DNA of 64,000 nucleotides from JAIEPT01 sp038217425 (lineage in GTDB: Bacteria > Planctomycetota > Planctomycetia > Gemmatales > Gemmataceae), in the NCBI GenBank assembly GCA_038217425.1, contig JBBQPM010000003.1, forward strand, positions 62,001 to 126,000, read 5' to 3'. A program made the position numbers and the translations under genes. Positions 16,349 through 25,813 of the stretch are shown here, piece after piece (position 1 is the first letter of the stretch; each line of letters begins with the position of its first letter). The notes below the pieces were generated by a model. The model was given only the letters and a program-made list of their open reading frames with translations, had not been told where the DNA came from and ran no database searches.

Positions 16349-17704
16349 ATGGCCAACGTCCGCGACTTCGGCGCCAAAGGCGACGGCAAGACCGACGACA
16401 CGACCGCCATCCTCCACGCCGTCCAGAAGGGCGACGACGGCATCCTCCACTTCCCACGCGGCGATTACCTCATCACCCGCACCATTCCCGTTTCCCTCAC
16501 CCAGTTCGGACGCTTCTCCATCTCCGGTTCGGGCGGCACCGCAAAAATCCTCATGAACGGCCCTGGCCCGGCCTTCCACCTCGTCGGTTCGCACAAGGGC
16601 TCCGCGCTCCCCGCTTCGGCCGTCGATGTCGTGTGGAACAAGGAGCGCATGCCGACGATCCGCGATCTCGAAATCGTCGGCGGCCATCCGCAGGCCGACG
16701 GCATTCGCGTCGAGCTGGCCATGCAGGTCACGCTGCAAACGCTGCTCATCCATCGCTGCCGTTACGGCATCCATCTCCCCAATCGCAACCGCAACGTCGT
16801 CATCTCCGACTGCCACATCTACAACAACGCCGCCATCGGCATCTTTCTCGATCGCCTCAACCTGCACCAGATCAACATTCACGGCAACCACATCTCTTAC
16901 AACAAAGAGGGGGGCATCGTCGTCAAGGCGAGCGAGATCCGCAACATCCAGATCTGCAGCAACGACATCGAATACAACCACGACCTTAAGGCGACGCAAT
17001 CGAACGACGTCTTCTTCGATTGCCGGGAGGGGACCGTGCGCGAGGGGACGCTCGTGGGCAACACCGTGCAAGCGGTCGGCACGCCGGGCGGCGCGAACGT
17101 CCGCCTCTGGGGCGACAAGGAACATCCCAACGCCGTCGGCCTGTTCGCGATCACCGGCAATCTTCTCGGCAGCCAGACGAAAGTGCTCGACTTGCAGGCG
17201 TGTCGCGGCGTCGTCGTTTCGGGCAACAGCATCTACAGCGGCTACCAGCATTCCATCTGGGCGGAGAACGCCGAGCATCTGACGATCGCGGGCAATAGCA
17301 TCGATCACAATCCGCAGTACAGCGGGAACAGCACCGATCAGGTGATGCTCAAGAACTGCAAGAATGTGAACGTGCAGGGCCTGATCCTGCAGCACACCAA
17401 GGACGCGACGGAGCCGGTAACCGCGAGCATGGAGATCGTCGGGTGTCAGAACGTCAACGTGGTCGGCATGCAGATCGAAAACGCCCGAGGCCGAGGCATC
17501 GCGATCGAGGGGAGCACGCTGGTCCGCGTCTCGGACAGCACGATCCGCGGCAAGGCGATGGACAAAACGTATCGCTCGGCGATCACCGTGAGCGACTCGT
17601 GCCGACAGATGATGATTACGAACAACTTCTTGGGCTTGGGGAGCGAGGGCCGATTCCTGCTGCCGCGCGACCGCGGCGCGGCCTCGGGGAACGTTATGAC
17701 TTAA
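16349..17704 (+). CDS. Right-handed parallel beta-helix protein with pectate-lyase-3 type N-terminus
   Basis: 451 residues. The N-terminus NVRDFGAKGDGKTDDTTAI is the hallmark of the pectate_lyase_3/GH28-like beta-helix superfamily found in polysaccharide-active enzymes and phage tailspikes. The body is a run of helix coils with N-rich turns (HIYNNAAIGIFL, GNHISYNKEGGIVV, GNSIYSGYQHSIW). There is no signal peptide. The ATG follows GGGAG by 8 nt. Its stop overlaps the stop of the convergent bpX6-like gene by 4 nt (TTAA). Catalytic residues cannot be assigned with confidence; a carbohydrate-binding or -cleaving role is plausible. Confidence 0.85.
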   Translation: MANVRDFGAKGDGKTDDTTAILHAVQKGDDGILHFPRGDYLITRTIPVSLTQFGRFSISGSGGTAKILMNGPGPAFHLVGSHKGSALPASAVDVVWNKERMPTIRDLEIVGGHPQADGIRVELAMQVTLQTLLIHRCRYGIHLPNRNRNVVISDCHIYNNAAIGIFLDRLNLHQINIHGNHISYNKEGGIVVKASEIRNIQICSNDIEYNHDLKATQSNDVFFDCREGTVREGTLVGNTVQAVGTPGGANVRLWGDKEHPNAVGLFAITGNLLGSQTKVLDLQACRGVVVSGNSIYSGYQHSIWAENAEHLTIAGNSIDHNPQYSGNSTDQVMLKNCKNVNVQGLILQHTKDATEPVTASMEIVGCQNVNVVGMQIENARGRGIAIEGSTLVRVSDSTIRGKAMDKTYRSAITVSDSCRQMMITNNFLGLGSEGRFLLPRDRGAASGNVMT

Positions 17705-20424
17705 CGGATTGCTTTTTGGATCAGTGCTTCGCTAAGGGGCGCCTGCTCCACGGTTCCGTCGGCGTTGACGATGAGGGCCGTGCCGTCTTGTTGCGAGAAT
17801 GCCGCGACGGGGTTGTTCTCTAGGAAGCGGTCGTCGATGTGGTCCCAGAGCGAAACGGGCGCGGCGGAGAATCGGCGGTCGGAGCTCCCTTGAATGCCGT
17901 GTACGGGTTTGGCGGTCGCGATCTTCCAAGGCGAATTTCCCGCGCCCATCGTCATCGAATCGATGGAAAACCCTAGTAGCTCTCCGGCTTCGTTCAACCA
18001 GCGTATTGTCGCAACGACCCATTGCTTCTGCATCCCACGCTGCCGGAGTATCATCTGCTCTTCCGACGAAGGGACTGACAACCAACCCATGAGCGGAGGA
18101 CCGGCGAGGGTACTTCGTCGCGGATTGGTCGGCAATGTCGTCAAATCGATATCGCAGCCGCTTTTGGCATCCGTTGATTTAACTACCAGGATCTGGTCTG
18201 GATAAATCAGAATCACCCACGGCTCAGCGTCGGCGAAGCTCCCGACGAATCCCGCATACGGCACGTTGTCAGGTCGCGGCGTGAATGTCGATCGCCAACT
18301 CGGATTGTCATGATCGAAGAGAAGGATCTGGCCGCCGGAAGCGAGTCCGAAATAGTGCGTCTTTTCGTTATCGAAAGTGCCTAAAAGAAATGTGGGTCGG
18401 TGAGCCGAAAATTGCAGGATATCTGTCATGGCAAAGTTCGTCGATCGATGACCGACCAGTAAATACCCCTTCGACGAAAGCGCCAGAACAACCAGGGTCT
18501 CGCCGAGAGGATCGATCGAAAGACCGAAAAGCGGATGTTTTAACGCGGATATCGTATGAGTCTCTCCGGTCGCGGGCTGGTAACTCAGAATCTCCCCTTT
18601 CTCCAGGCCAAGGAACAGTTCGCCCGACAAGGTAGCGTGATCGATTGCGCGCACCGTCGAACGTCCCAGGCGTACCAACTCCTTCGGCCGCGATTCGGCG
18701 ACGCTGCGCTTCGGAGCCCCGTCGAGCGCGTAGAACGCGTCACGCACCAACGGCGTCGGCCACGGGGAATCGGCGGGGAAGTACTTCGCCTTCTGCATCA
18801 ACTGCGATTCGGTCATCTTGGCCGCGAGCGCCATCAGGCACCGATCTTGGATTTCGTCGGCGATGGCCGCCAGCTTGGGACGATGGGCGAGGCGAGCGAG
18901 CTGATTGACGCAACGTACGGCCAAGTCGGTAGGCCAGTCGGGGACGCAAGCGACCGCGGCGTCGACGGTCTGCCGAAAGCGGGCGACGTCGGGCTCGCAG
19001 GAATAATGGTCTGCCAGGGCGAGGCCGCACGGCAGCGCCTGAACCCGCGGCCTTCTATTCCAACCGTCGGCAAACGCTTGGAGGGCGAGGTCCAGGCGCT
19101 GGGCCCGGTCGCGATAGAGTTCGCCTGCCTCGAAGTCCTTGTCTTCCGCGATGAGCTTGTCGGCTGCCTTGCGGTAGTAGTGCAACGCGCGGTCGTTCGC
19201 TCCGACTCGGCGATAGACCTCGGCCGCCGCCAGATGGTCGCGCAACTGGTCCACGAGGATCTCGACCGCCTTGTCGATTTCGCCGGCCGACTCCCATTCG
19301 CGCGCCGCCTCGCGCAGGTTGTTCAGCGGTCCCTGATAGAGAACGGCCGCATCGCGGTGCAGACCCCCTTGCGACAGGATGCGGGCCGCCCCCGAAAGAT
19401 CGTTCAGCAACTTCGCGTAGATGAATGCCGCACGCCGATAGTCTCCCTGGCGGGCCGCCTCCTCGGCTTGTTTGCGGTACTCCGCTTGCAGGGAGTAATA
19501 GAGATCGTTTGGCGTAAACCAGGCGCTGGCCGCGACGTTTCGGCCCGCGAGCAGATTGCTCAGCGAATAAAGGAGACTGTGCTGCGGCAGCCCGGCGTTC
19601 GTCGCGGCGTTTGACCCGGCGGCGTCGCCGCCGAGCGGTAGGGCACGCCGTAGCGCCTCTTCGATCCTTCCCTCCTGGAACGATTTCAGCAACCAACGGA
19701 GCATCGCTTCCTGCTGATTCATGAGGAGCTTGCTGAGGCGCGGCGATTTGTCGAGCGCCTTTTGCAGCAAATCGGCGCCCCTGGCCGCGATGCCGCCCAG
19801 GCCCAGCTTCGTCCCCAGCCAGGCCAGGAGATGCCCGGCCACGAACAGGGAAGTCCCGATGATCTGCGTGCCGACGCCGCCGGTCGAACCGGGCTGCGCC
19901 GATTCCGTGCCGATGTCGCTGCGGCCTTGCTCGACGATCATCTCCGCCGAGGGCGGCGGCACGCTCGACGTCAGTTCGTTCAGTTCCAGCGCGAGCGTCG
20001 GCGGTTCCGGCAGCGGCTGCCAGGGCGTCGCGGTCGGCGCCGGCATCGTCAACAAGCGATGCCACGCCAACGGCTCATGGACCGCGAATCCGAGGACGCG
20101 TTGCCCCGGCAGGAACACGAGCCCGCGCGTGCGCGTCAGCCCCTGCGCCTCGTCGGCAAGTAGCGGCGGCGTCAACTCCGCGTCGGTCGGCAGAAACAAA
20201 TGCTCGGCGAGCGAGCGCAGCCGGACCACGCCCGCCACCGCGCTCGAGAGCGGCGCCGGCAGTACGACGAGAAAGCCATCGGCGACCGCGTAGACTTTCG
20301 GCAGCGGATCGAGACCGAGCTGGACGACAAGATCGAAGAGCCGGGCCGCGTCGTTCGTCGGCAGCAACAAGGCAGTCGCCGGTTCGCGCGTCCGTCGCGG
20401 CGTGAGGCGCAGCGGGATCTTCAT
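17701..20424 (-). CDS. Large TPR plus propeller protein, bpX6-like component of a MoxR-vWA-bpX ternary system
   Basis: 907 residues and last gene of the operon. The N-terminal 250 residues are unassigned (leucine-rich strands with RGLVFLPGQRVLGFAVHEP), then a helical region around 260-480 with TPR-like helices (YRRAAFIYAKLLNDLSGAARIL; AAEVYRRVGANDRALHYYRK), then a propeller-like half from about 590. The arrangement fits the bpX6 class as I know it from comparative-genomic descriptions. ATG at 20424 overlaps the upstream stop as ATGA. No signal peptide; a cytoplasmic scaffold or effector-control role is likely. The subclass assignment is from memory and moderate in certainty. Confidence 0.72.
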   Translation of the reverse strand: MKIPLRLTPRRTREPATALLLPTNDAARLFDLVVQLGLDPLPKVYAVADGFLVVLPAPLSSAVAGVVRLRSLAEHLFLPTDAELTPPLLADEAQGLTRTRGLVFLPGQRVLGFAVHEPLAWHRLLTMPAPTATPWQPLPEPPTLALELNELTSSVPPPSAEMIVEQGRSDIGTESAQPGSTGGVGTQIIGTSLFVAGHLLAWLGTKLGLGGIAARGADLLQKALDKSPRLSKLLMNQQEAMLRWLLKSFQEGRIEEALRRALPLGGDAAGSNAATNAGLPQHSLLYSLSNLLAGRNVAASAWFTPNDLYYSLQAEYRKQAEEAARQGDYRRAAFIYAKLLNDLSGAARILSQGGLHRDAAVLYQGPLNNLREAAREWESAGEIDKAVEILVDQLRDHLAAAEVYRRVGANDRALHYYRKAADKLIAEDKDFEAGELYRDRAQRLDLALQAFADGWNRRPRVQALPCGLALADHYSCEPDVARFRQTVDAAVACVPDWPTDLAVRCVNQLARLAHRPKLAAIADEIQDRCLMALAAKMTESQLMQKAKYFPADSPWPTPLVRDAFYALDGAPKRSVAESRPKELVRLGRSTVRAIDHATLSGELFLGLEKGEILSYQPATGETHTISALKHPLFGLSIDPLGETLVVLALSSKGYLLVGHRSTNFAMTDILQFSAHRPTFLLGTFDNEKTHYFGLASGGQILLFDHDNPSWRSTFTPRPDNVPYAGFVGSFADAEPWVILIYPDQILVVKSTDAKSGCDIDLTTLPTNPRRSTLAGPPLMGWLSVPSSEEQMILRQRGMQKQWVVATIRWLNEAGELLGFSIDSMTMGAGNSPWKIATAKPVHGIQGSSDRRFSAAPVSLWDHIDDRFLENNPVAAFSQQDGTALIVNADGTVEQAPLSEALIQKAIR

Positions 20425-23180
20425 GGCACCCCTCGCTTCCGCGCGGCACGCAGCGCCTCGGCCATGGTCGCCGCGGCGTTTGGCGAGTTGGGCCATTCGT
20501 GGATCATGCCTTTGCCGAGCCGCGTACCGTCCGGGAGCCAGGCGGACCACGAGTCGCCGAAGCCCCAGAACTGGAAGATCGAACGTTGCAAGTTATCGTA
20601 GGCCGAGACGCATCCGTAGCGGTCGATTACAAAGCGGATGCCGTTTCGCACTGCGTACTTCCCGTGTAGGAATTCGGGCGAGTCGGCGTCCGTTTCCGTG
20701 ACCAGTTCCGCCGGGTAGTCGCTGCCCAGAAAACGAGCAAATGGCGGGTTGCGAAAGTTGGCGGAGTTCGGGTTGATTTCGCGCATCATCTCGGAATGGA
20801 CGATCAGGTTGTTAGACCATTCGACGAGATGCCAGGAATGCCCCTTGCGTCCGCAGTTCAAAAGAAACGCTTGCTCGCCGACCCAGAGCCGGGGCCGATG
20901 ATTGAAGTTCGCTCGTCGATTGACGAAGAGATGCTTCGGACTGCGCGTCGAGTGTACGTCCAGCGAAGTGCCGCTTCGGACGACCGCAACTTTGTCACCG
21001 TCGGGCGAAAGTCGGAAGGCGAAAGGCTTATCCGTGCCGACGTTCCAGGTAATCTCTCTCAGGAAATTCCCTTCGGGTCCTTGAAAGAAGGAGAGGACGC
21101 ACTGTCGGTAGCTGGGGTCTTGCTTTGCCGAATGGACTGCCAAGACGCCTCCGCCGAGTTGCATATGGAAGATGGAGCGATCGGAGAAGAAGGTACTTCG
21201 ACCTTCGGTCCTCGGGGTAAAAGGCGACCAACCTGGAACGTGCAAGGTTCCGTTTCCGATTTGGCAGCAGGAATGATTGACGCCTCCGTGAAAAGGGACT
21301 ACGGCCAGTTCCCGGAAGGATGTCTCGCTCTCCACGATTTTCAACGGACCTATATTTAGATCCTTCGCAGCGATCCATTTCGCGTTCGATAGATTTAGGA
21401 TTCCGACTAGATCGAGAAATGCGTTCCCATAGATGATTACCGCATCGCGCCGTCGATTGTACCGCAAAAAGAAGTCATCGGCGGGATACTCGCAGAGGAA
21501 AACGCTCTTACCGCGTCGTTCCGCCAGATCGTAATGGAACAGGTGTAACCGCGAACCATCGTGCGTCAGCAGCGCGAACCCCTTGGCGACGCCAATCCCT
21601 GCGTTCCAGGACTTGACGATCTTGCCGTTCAACATGGGCCGCGGAACGATCTCGACGGTTCCCGTTTCCGAGTCCCAAACATGGATCATCGAATCTGCGT
21701 AGACGGTGAATTGATACCGTCCGTCGTCGTCGAAATCGAAAACCTGGACGATGCCGTCGGAACCGAATCGAAACGGCCAAACGTTTGACTCAACACATCC
21801 AGTCCAAGCTCTCGAAGACGCAGGCGGCTCAGCGGCCGGCGTCGTCGCGGCGACGAAGTCGACGTGGAACGCCTTGAGCCGAACCGGTAGCCCGCGTCGC
21901 ATCTCCGATAACTCCGCGCTCCCTTTGCCGTTGATCGTCAGCGCAAAAAGCCGATCGGTCGGCCCCAGACGCAGCGCCGCCGTGCGGACGTCGTCCTCGG
22001 CGAGTGCGAAGGGATGCGTCAGCAAAAACAGATCGCGCGGCACGCTGCTGGGCCGTTCGAGCACGCCTTCCAGGGCGAGCCCCGGGCTGCGCGACAGATC
22101 GCTGGCGTCCATCACACGCCCCAGGTCGTCCGCGGACAAGGCGTGCGGGGCGAAGAGTCCAGGACGACTGGTGCAGGCGAATCGGCATGGTATCGCCCGG
22201 CGGTCGGCTCGACTCGCAAGGGCCAACGCCGCGCCGGCCAGGACGAGACGCACGTCGCCCCAGGTGCGGACGCCCTGATCGAGCACGATCACCTGCTCCT
22301 GCTGATTCTGCGCCGGCGGTTCCTCGCGGCGAAAGAACAGCAGTTCGTTCTCCGTGAAGCGGCGCAGGAACTCGAGATCGTCGAGCGCATGCTGGCTCGG
22401 CAGCAGCCGATCGACGCTCCCCTTCGTGACGACGTCCGCGTAGCCGCCGAGCGGCAACTGCTGCGGCACATGCCGGCGCGGCGGCACCGCCAGGGCCGAG
22501 ATCATTTGATCGACGTAGACCTGCGCCCCCGCGAGCCGGGGCCGAGCGAGGAGTTCGTCGAGGATGGCGCCCCAGGTTCGCGCCGGCGGGGCGATGGCCA
22601 GTTCCCGTCCCGCATGCACGAGCGGTCCGCGGCCGAACTTGAGCCAGGAGGCGAGATCCTCGTCGTGCAATTGTTCCAGACTATTCTTTATGAGGCGGTC
22701 GAATGCCTCGGGTGCCATTGGCGGCATCTCGCCGGCCTTCGACTGCCGGTTGAGCTCGGTCGCAAACCACTCGAATGGCGACCTGTCGCGCAAACGACCG
22801 CAGACTACAGCGGCGCCGGGCGTCTCGATCGACGCGGGGAGGTCGGCGCAGATCATGCCCGCCAAGGCGCCGGCGTTTCGCCAGTTCTCGTGATACTGGA
22901 TGAAAATCCGGCGAAGGCGTTTCATAGGCTCGCTCTCGATCTCGAATGTCAAGCGGGAAAGCCAATGGACGACGAAGCCGAAAGCCACGAGGGATCGCTG
23001 TGAGGCGAATCCTTCCAGAAATAAGGCGATCCGATTGTAACTTAGGGTGGGAAAGGAACGTGTGACCTCCAGGCTGGACGAGGTGTCGGACCAACGAGCG
23101 CCGCCAATTTGCCGAAGATAGTCGGCTGGGAGTGTAAGGTAAGCTTTGCAGAGGCTGTGCACCTGGTTTTGATCGATCAC
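20421..23180 (-). CDS. Degenerate vWA domain fused to a beta-propeller, core of the bpX ternary system
   Basis: 919 residues from a GTG start that overlaps the preceding stop (GTGA). The helical N-terminal half is followed by a Rossmann-like vWA segment at about 295-440: QVIVLDQGVRTWGDVRLVL, where the classical metal-site D-x-S-x-S reads DQGVR (D301), so metal binding is probably altered. The C-terminal half (about 480-919) is a WD/propeller-type repeat region (FDFDDDGRYQFTVYADSMI, LWVGEQAFLLNCGRKG). In these systems the vWA protein is thought to bridge the MoxR ATPase and the propeller partners. Target and output are unknown. Confidence 0.75.
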   Translation of the reverse strand: MIDQNQVHSLCKAYLTLPADYLRQIGGARWSDTSSSLEVTRSFPTLSYNRIALFLEGFASQRSLVAFGFVVHWLSRLTFEIESEPMKRLRRIFIQYHENWRNAGALAGMICADLPASIETPGAAVVCGRLRDRSPFEWFATELNRQSKAGEMPPMAPEAFDRLIKNSLEQLHDEDLASWLKFGRGPLVHAGRELAIAPPARTWGAILDELLARPRLAGAQVYVDQMISALAVPPRRHVPQQLPLGGYADVVTKGSVDRLLPSQHALDDLEFLRRFTENELLFFRREEPPAQNQQEQVIVLDQGVRTWGDVRLVLAGAALALASRADRRAIPCRFACTSRPGLFAPHALSADDLGRVMDASDLSRSPGLALEGVLERPSSVPRDLFLLTHPFALAEDDVRTAALRLGPTDRLFALTINGKGSAELSEMRRGLPVRLKAFHVDFVAATTPAAEPPASSRAWTGCVESNVWPFRFGSDGIVQVFDFDDDGRYQFTVYADSMIHVWDSETGTVEIVPRPMLNGKIVKSWNAGIGVAKGFALLTHDGSRLHLFHYDLAERRGKSVFLCEYPADDFFLRYNRRRDAVIIYGNAFLDLVGILNLSNAKWIAAKDLNIGPLKIVESETSFRELAVVPFHGGVNHSCCQIGNGTLHVPGWSPFTPRTEGRSTFFSDRSIFHMQLGGGVLAVHSAKQDPSYRQCVLSFFQGPEGNFLREITWNVGTDKPFAFRLSPDGDKVAVVRSGTSLDVHSTRSPKHLFVNRRANFNHRPRLWVGEQAFLLNCGRKGHSWHLVEWSNNLIVHSEMMREINPNSANFRNPPFARFLGSDYPAELVTETDADSPEFLHGKYAVRNGIRFVIDRYGCVSAYDNLQRSIFQFWGFGDSWSAWLPDGTRLGKGMIHEWPNSPNAAATMAEALRAARKRGVP

Positions 23181-23908
23181 GGCTTCACCTCCGCCAGAGC
23201 CAGCCGCAGGGCCGCGTGCGTGAGCGGCGTGAAGTGATCTTGCGGAATCGTCTCGCAGCCGGCGTCATGCAACACCAGCAGATTCGAGTCCGCGGTTCCC
23301 GACAGGAGCCGTAGTGACGTCTCCGAAAGGTTCGGGTCGGGCCGATAGCCGAGCGGAATCAAGACGCGTCGGCCCCAGAAGCGCTCGCTCCCCTCGATCC
23401 ACGGCAGCTTCTTACCGAGCACGAACAGGCGAGCGCCGCCGAGGGCCGCACGGTACCGGAGCAGCACGCACGCCGGCATCGTCTCGGCCCAGGTCCAGAA
23501 CGCCGACAACGAGCAGCGCATCGCCAGAGTTGGGCGCGCCAGGTCGTCGGGCACGAGTCGCAGCGTCATCGGCTTCGCAGCGAATGAGTCGGCGGCAAGC
23601 GGTTCGACGCGCTCGGGAAGGATCACCTGCTCGAGCGGCCGATAGCGGAGGTTGCCGGGCACGTCGAACGCGGGGATCGCTCGGCCCCACGCGTACCATC
23701 GGCCTTCACGTTGGCTGAAAAGGCGAGCGCCGCCGAGAGCGAAGAGCAGGCCGGCGACTTCGTCGTGCCCCGCGGGCCAGCGCAGCCAAAGGTCGCGATC
23801 GTGCAGCGCGATCTCGACGCCCGGCTGGCAGCGCAGGCTCGCCAATCGCCCCATGCGTCCGGCGGGCAGACACGCGCACTCCACGTCGGCGAACGTCGTC
23901 GGGTTCAC
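23177..23908 (-). CDS. Small accessory component of the bpX ternary system
   Basis: 243 residues from a GTG start overlapping the MoxR stop codon (GTGA); its own stop overlaps the next start the same way. Visible features are a strand-rich N-terminus (VEIALHDRDLWLRW, ARLFSQREGRWYAWGRAIP) that reads like propeller or beta-sandwich blades, and a middle helical region with aromatic residues (SLSAFWTWAETMP). No signal peptide or membrane segment. Longer upstream extensions of the frame overlap MoxR and are rejected. By position it is one of the bpX accessory families, perhaps the bpX2 type, but I cannot fix which. Confidence 0.65.
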   Translation of the reverse strand: MNPTTFADVECACLPAGRMGRLASLRCQPGVEIALHDRDLWLRWPAGHDEVAGLLFALGGARLFSQREGRWYAWGRAIPAFDVPGNLRYRPLEQVILPERVEPLAADSFAAKPMTLRLVPDDLARPTLAMRCSLSAFWTWAETMPACVLLRYRAALGGARLFVLGKKLPWIEGSERFWGRRVLIPLGYRPDPNLSETSLRLLSGTADSNLLVLHDAGCETIPQDHFTPLTHAALRLALAEVKP

Positions 23909-25026
23909 TTGAGCTTCTCCATCTGCTCGCGCGTGCGCTGCAGCAGAAAGTCGCGCGTCTTCGGATCGGCGACCCAGGCGGCTTGATCCGCGAGGTCGGC
24001 GAAACGCTCGCGCAGCCGGGCCACGGTCGCCAAGGTCATGCCGGCCGATACTTCTTTCGCGGCCGCGGCGATCTGCAGCGCCAGCTCGTCCGCGTCGACG
24101 ACCTTCCGCACCTCGGCCAGCGGATGCCGATTCGTCTCCAACTGATGCTCCTCCAGGATACGATGGACCAGCGAACGGAGAGGTTCGATCTGCTCCTCCT
24201 GATCCCAGACGTAACGCAGCACCCACAGGTCGCTCGCTTGGGCCGACGTCCGTCCGCACAGCACGGCCGACGCCGCGAGCAGCTTCATCACTTTCACCGC
24301 CCGGCGATCCGAGAATGCGATCCCCAGGTCGCGGATCTTGCAGATGGCGTCGCGATACGCTTCCTCGGCCGGCGTCAGATCGACTTGCAGCACGCGCGCG
24401 CTCATCTCCTCCAGATCGGCCGTGGAGATCGAACTGCTCGCCGGCGGCTGACGTTCCAGCGCCCAGCCGGCGCGCAAGAGTTCCGGCAGGTAATCGCGTT
24501 TGAGGCTATCGACGTGGCAGCGCAGCAGAAAGCGATCGAAGAGGGCCGCCAGGGCTTCGTCCTCGGGGAGATGATTCGAAGCCGAGAAGAGCGAGACGAG
24601 CGGCAGGGCATGGACCTCGATGCCGCGGCGATAGATGCGTTCGTTGAGGACGGTGAGGAGGTTGTTGAGGATGGCGCTGTTGGCGTTGAAGAGTTCGTCG
24701 AGAAAGACGAACTCCGCTTCGGGGAGCATGCCCTTCGTGACGGTGACCATCGAGCCGTCGCGGAGCTTGGCGATGTCGATGGGGCCGAAGATTTCGTTGG
24801 GCTCGGAGAAGCGGGTCAGCATGTATTCGAAGTAGCCGCCGCTCGCCGCCGAGGCGAAATGGCGAATGATGGCCGACTTCGCCGTTCCGGGCGGGCCGTG
24901 CAGGAAGAGATGTTCCCGCGCGACGACTGCCAGGGCGATCAGGTCGATGACCTCGTCCCGGCCGACGAATCGCTTCTTGAGCGGCGCGACGATTTCTTCA
25001 TTGAGACGAGCGGTAGCCGTGGTCAT
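23905..25026 (-). CDS. MoxR-family AAA+ ATPase
   Basis: 373 residues. Walker A is GPPGTAKS (44-51), Walker B VFLDE (107-111), sensor-1 asparagine in SLFSASNHLPEDEAL (about 152), with the FGPIDI segment at 80-85 typical of MoxR proteins. Members work as chaperone-like remodelling ATPases with a vWA partner, supplied here two genes downstream. The C-terminal helical lid has the LKRDYLPELLRAG type sequence of RavA-like MoxR members. The ATG at 25026 overlaps the stop of the first operon gene as ATGA. Cytoplasmic. Confident as MoxR; assignment to the bpX class rests on the neighbours. Confidence 0.95.
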   Translation of the reverse strand: MTTATARLNEEIVAPLKKRFVGRDEVIDLIALAVVAREHLFLHGPPGTAKSAIIRHFASAASGGYFEYMLTRFSEPNEIFGPIDIAKLRDGSMVTVTKGMLPEAEFVFLDELFNANSAILNNLLTVLNERIYRRGIEVHALPLVSLFSASNHLPEDEALAALFDRFLLRCHVDSLKRDYLPELLRAGWALERQPPASSSISTADLEEMSARVLQVDLTPAEEAYRDAICKIRDLGIAFSDRRAVKVMKLLAASAVLCGRTSAQASDLWVLRYVWDQEEQIEPLRSLVHRILEEHQLETNRHPLAEVRKVVDADELALQIAAAAKEVSAGMTLATVARLRERFADLADQAAWVADPKTRDFLLQRTREQMEKLK

Positions 25027-25646
25027 GATGCATCAGCCTCGGTTTCGGGGATCGGCAACGCGGAAACGAGCGGCGGCTTTCCCAACGCCTGCCAAACGAC
25101 GTCGAGCCCTTCGCGCGCGGGGCCGGCGGGAATCCAGTGCGACCGCTCGCGCTCGGCCAATCGCTCCGCGTACAGAAACGCGACGCCGACGTGCCCGCCG
25201 AAATCTAGCGGACTTAGCGGGGCCTCGGCGATGTCCGCCAACACGCCCGAGAGGGGCCAGCGCCTGAGGATCTGTTCGAGCAACCGCGTCAGGGGGCCGT
25301 CGGCGCTTCGGCTTTGCGCCTGGCGGAACAATCTCGGCAGGAATCGAAACGCGACGTCGGCGGAGACATGGTCATCGGCGGAGCGGGGGCCGTGAGACAT
25401 CGGTTCGTGCTCCGAAGTTTCCGATGCGCCGTTCAATAAATCCCAGGCCAGCCGATAGACGACCTGCACCGCCTCGACGAGCGTCGGCAACGATCCGGGC
25501 AGCGGCGGACCGGGCAGATGGAGCAGTTGCGTCCGCAGCGCCGAGGCCAGGAAATCGCGTGCTTCCGGGGGCACGTCCAGCGTTCGCGCTGCGCCGACGA
25601 TCAGGCGCCCTTCCAGGAATAGAGTTTGAATGAAGTCGAGACTCAT
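25023..25646 (-). CDS. First gene of the MoxR-vWA-bpX operon, unassigned accessory protein
   Basis: 207 residues, starting MSLDFIQTLF at 25646; a longer reading frame back to 25772 would translate the hairpin repeat and is rejected. No ribosome-binding site is evident. The sequence is mostly helical with leucine-rich stretches (SALRTQLLHLPG, RLLEQILRRWPLSGVLADI) and no recognised motif, signal peptide or membrane segment. Its stop overlaps the MoxR start (ATGA), so it belongs to the operon. It may be one of the bpX partner families or an adaptor; no function is assigned. Confidence 0.7.
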   Translation of the reverse strand: MSLDFIQTLFLEGRLIVGAARTLDVPPEARDFLASALRTQLLHLPGPPLPGSLPTLVEAVQVVYRLAWDLLNGASETSEHEPMSHGPRSADDHVSADVAFRFLPRLFRQAQSRSADGPLTRLLEQILRRWPLSGVLADIAEAPLSPLDFGGHVGVAFLYAERLAERERSHWIPAGPAREGLDVVWQALGKPPLVSALPIPETEADAS

Positions 25647-25678
25647 GAAATCGTCCGAATTGAGAAAGTCGAAATTCC

Positions 25679-25743
25679 TTTCCGAGCCGGAAGCGTTCGC
25701 GACGACCTTCGCAGAATCGTCGCGAACGCTTCCGGCTCGGAAA
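25679..25743. repeat. Perfect 27-bp inverted repeat in the divergent bpX/MFS promoter region
   Basis: Left arm 25679-25705 (TTTCCGAGCCGGAAGCGTTC onward) and right arm 25717-25743 are exact reverse complements around an 11-nt loop. It lies 32 nt upstream of the first bpX operon gene and 70 nt upstream of the MFS gene, which are divergent, so it cannot be a terminator for either of them. The same GCTTCCGGCTCGG core appears at about 5.5 kb. Confidence 0.95.
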
Positions 25744-25813
25744 TTCGACGACTCATTTCCGCCCGCATGCAAAGTATGATGGTAGCATCTCCATCGAATT
25801 CAAGGAATAAGCC

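Noticed and set aside
25023..25772. Longer start (25772) for the first gene of the bpX operon
   Set aside because: It would translate the 27-bp hairpin and has no ribosome-binding site; the shorter start is more natural.
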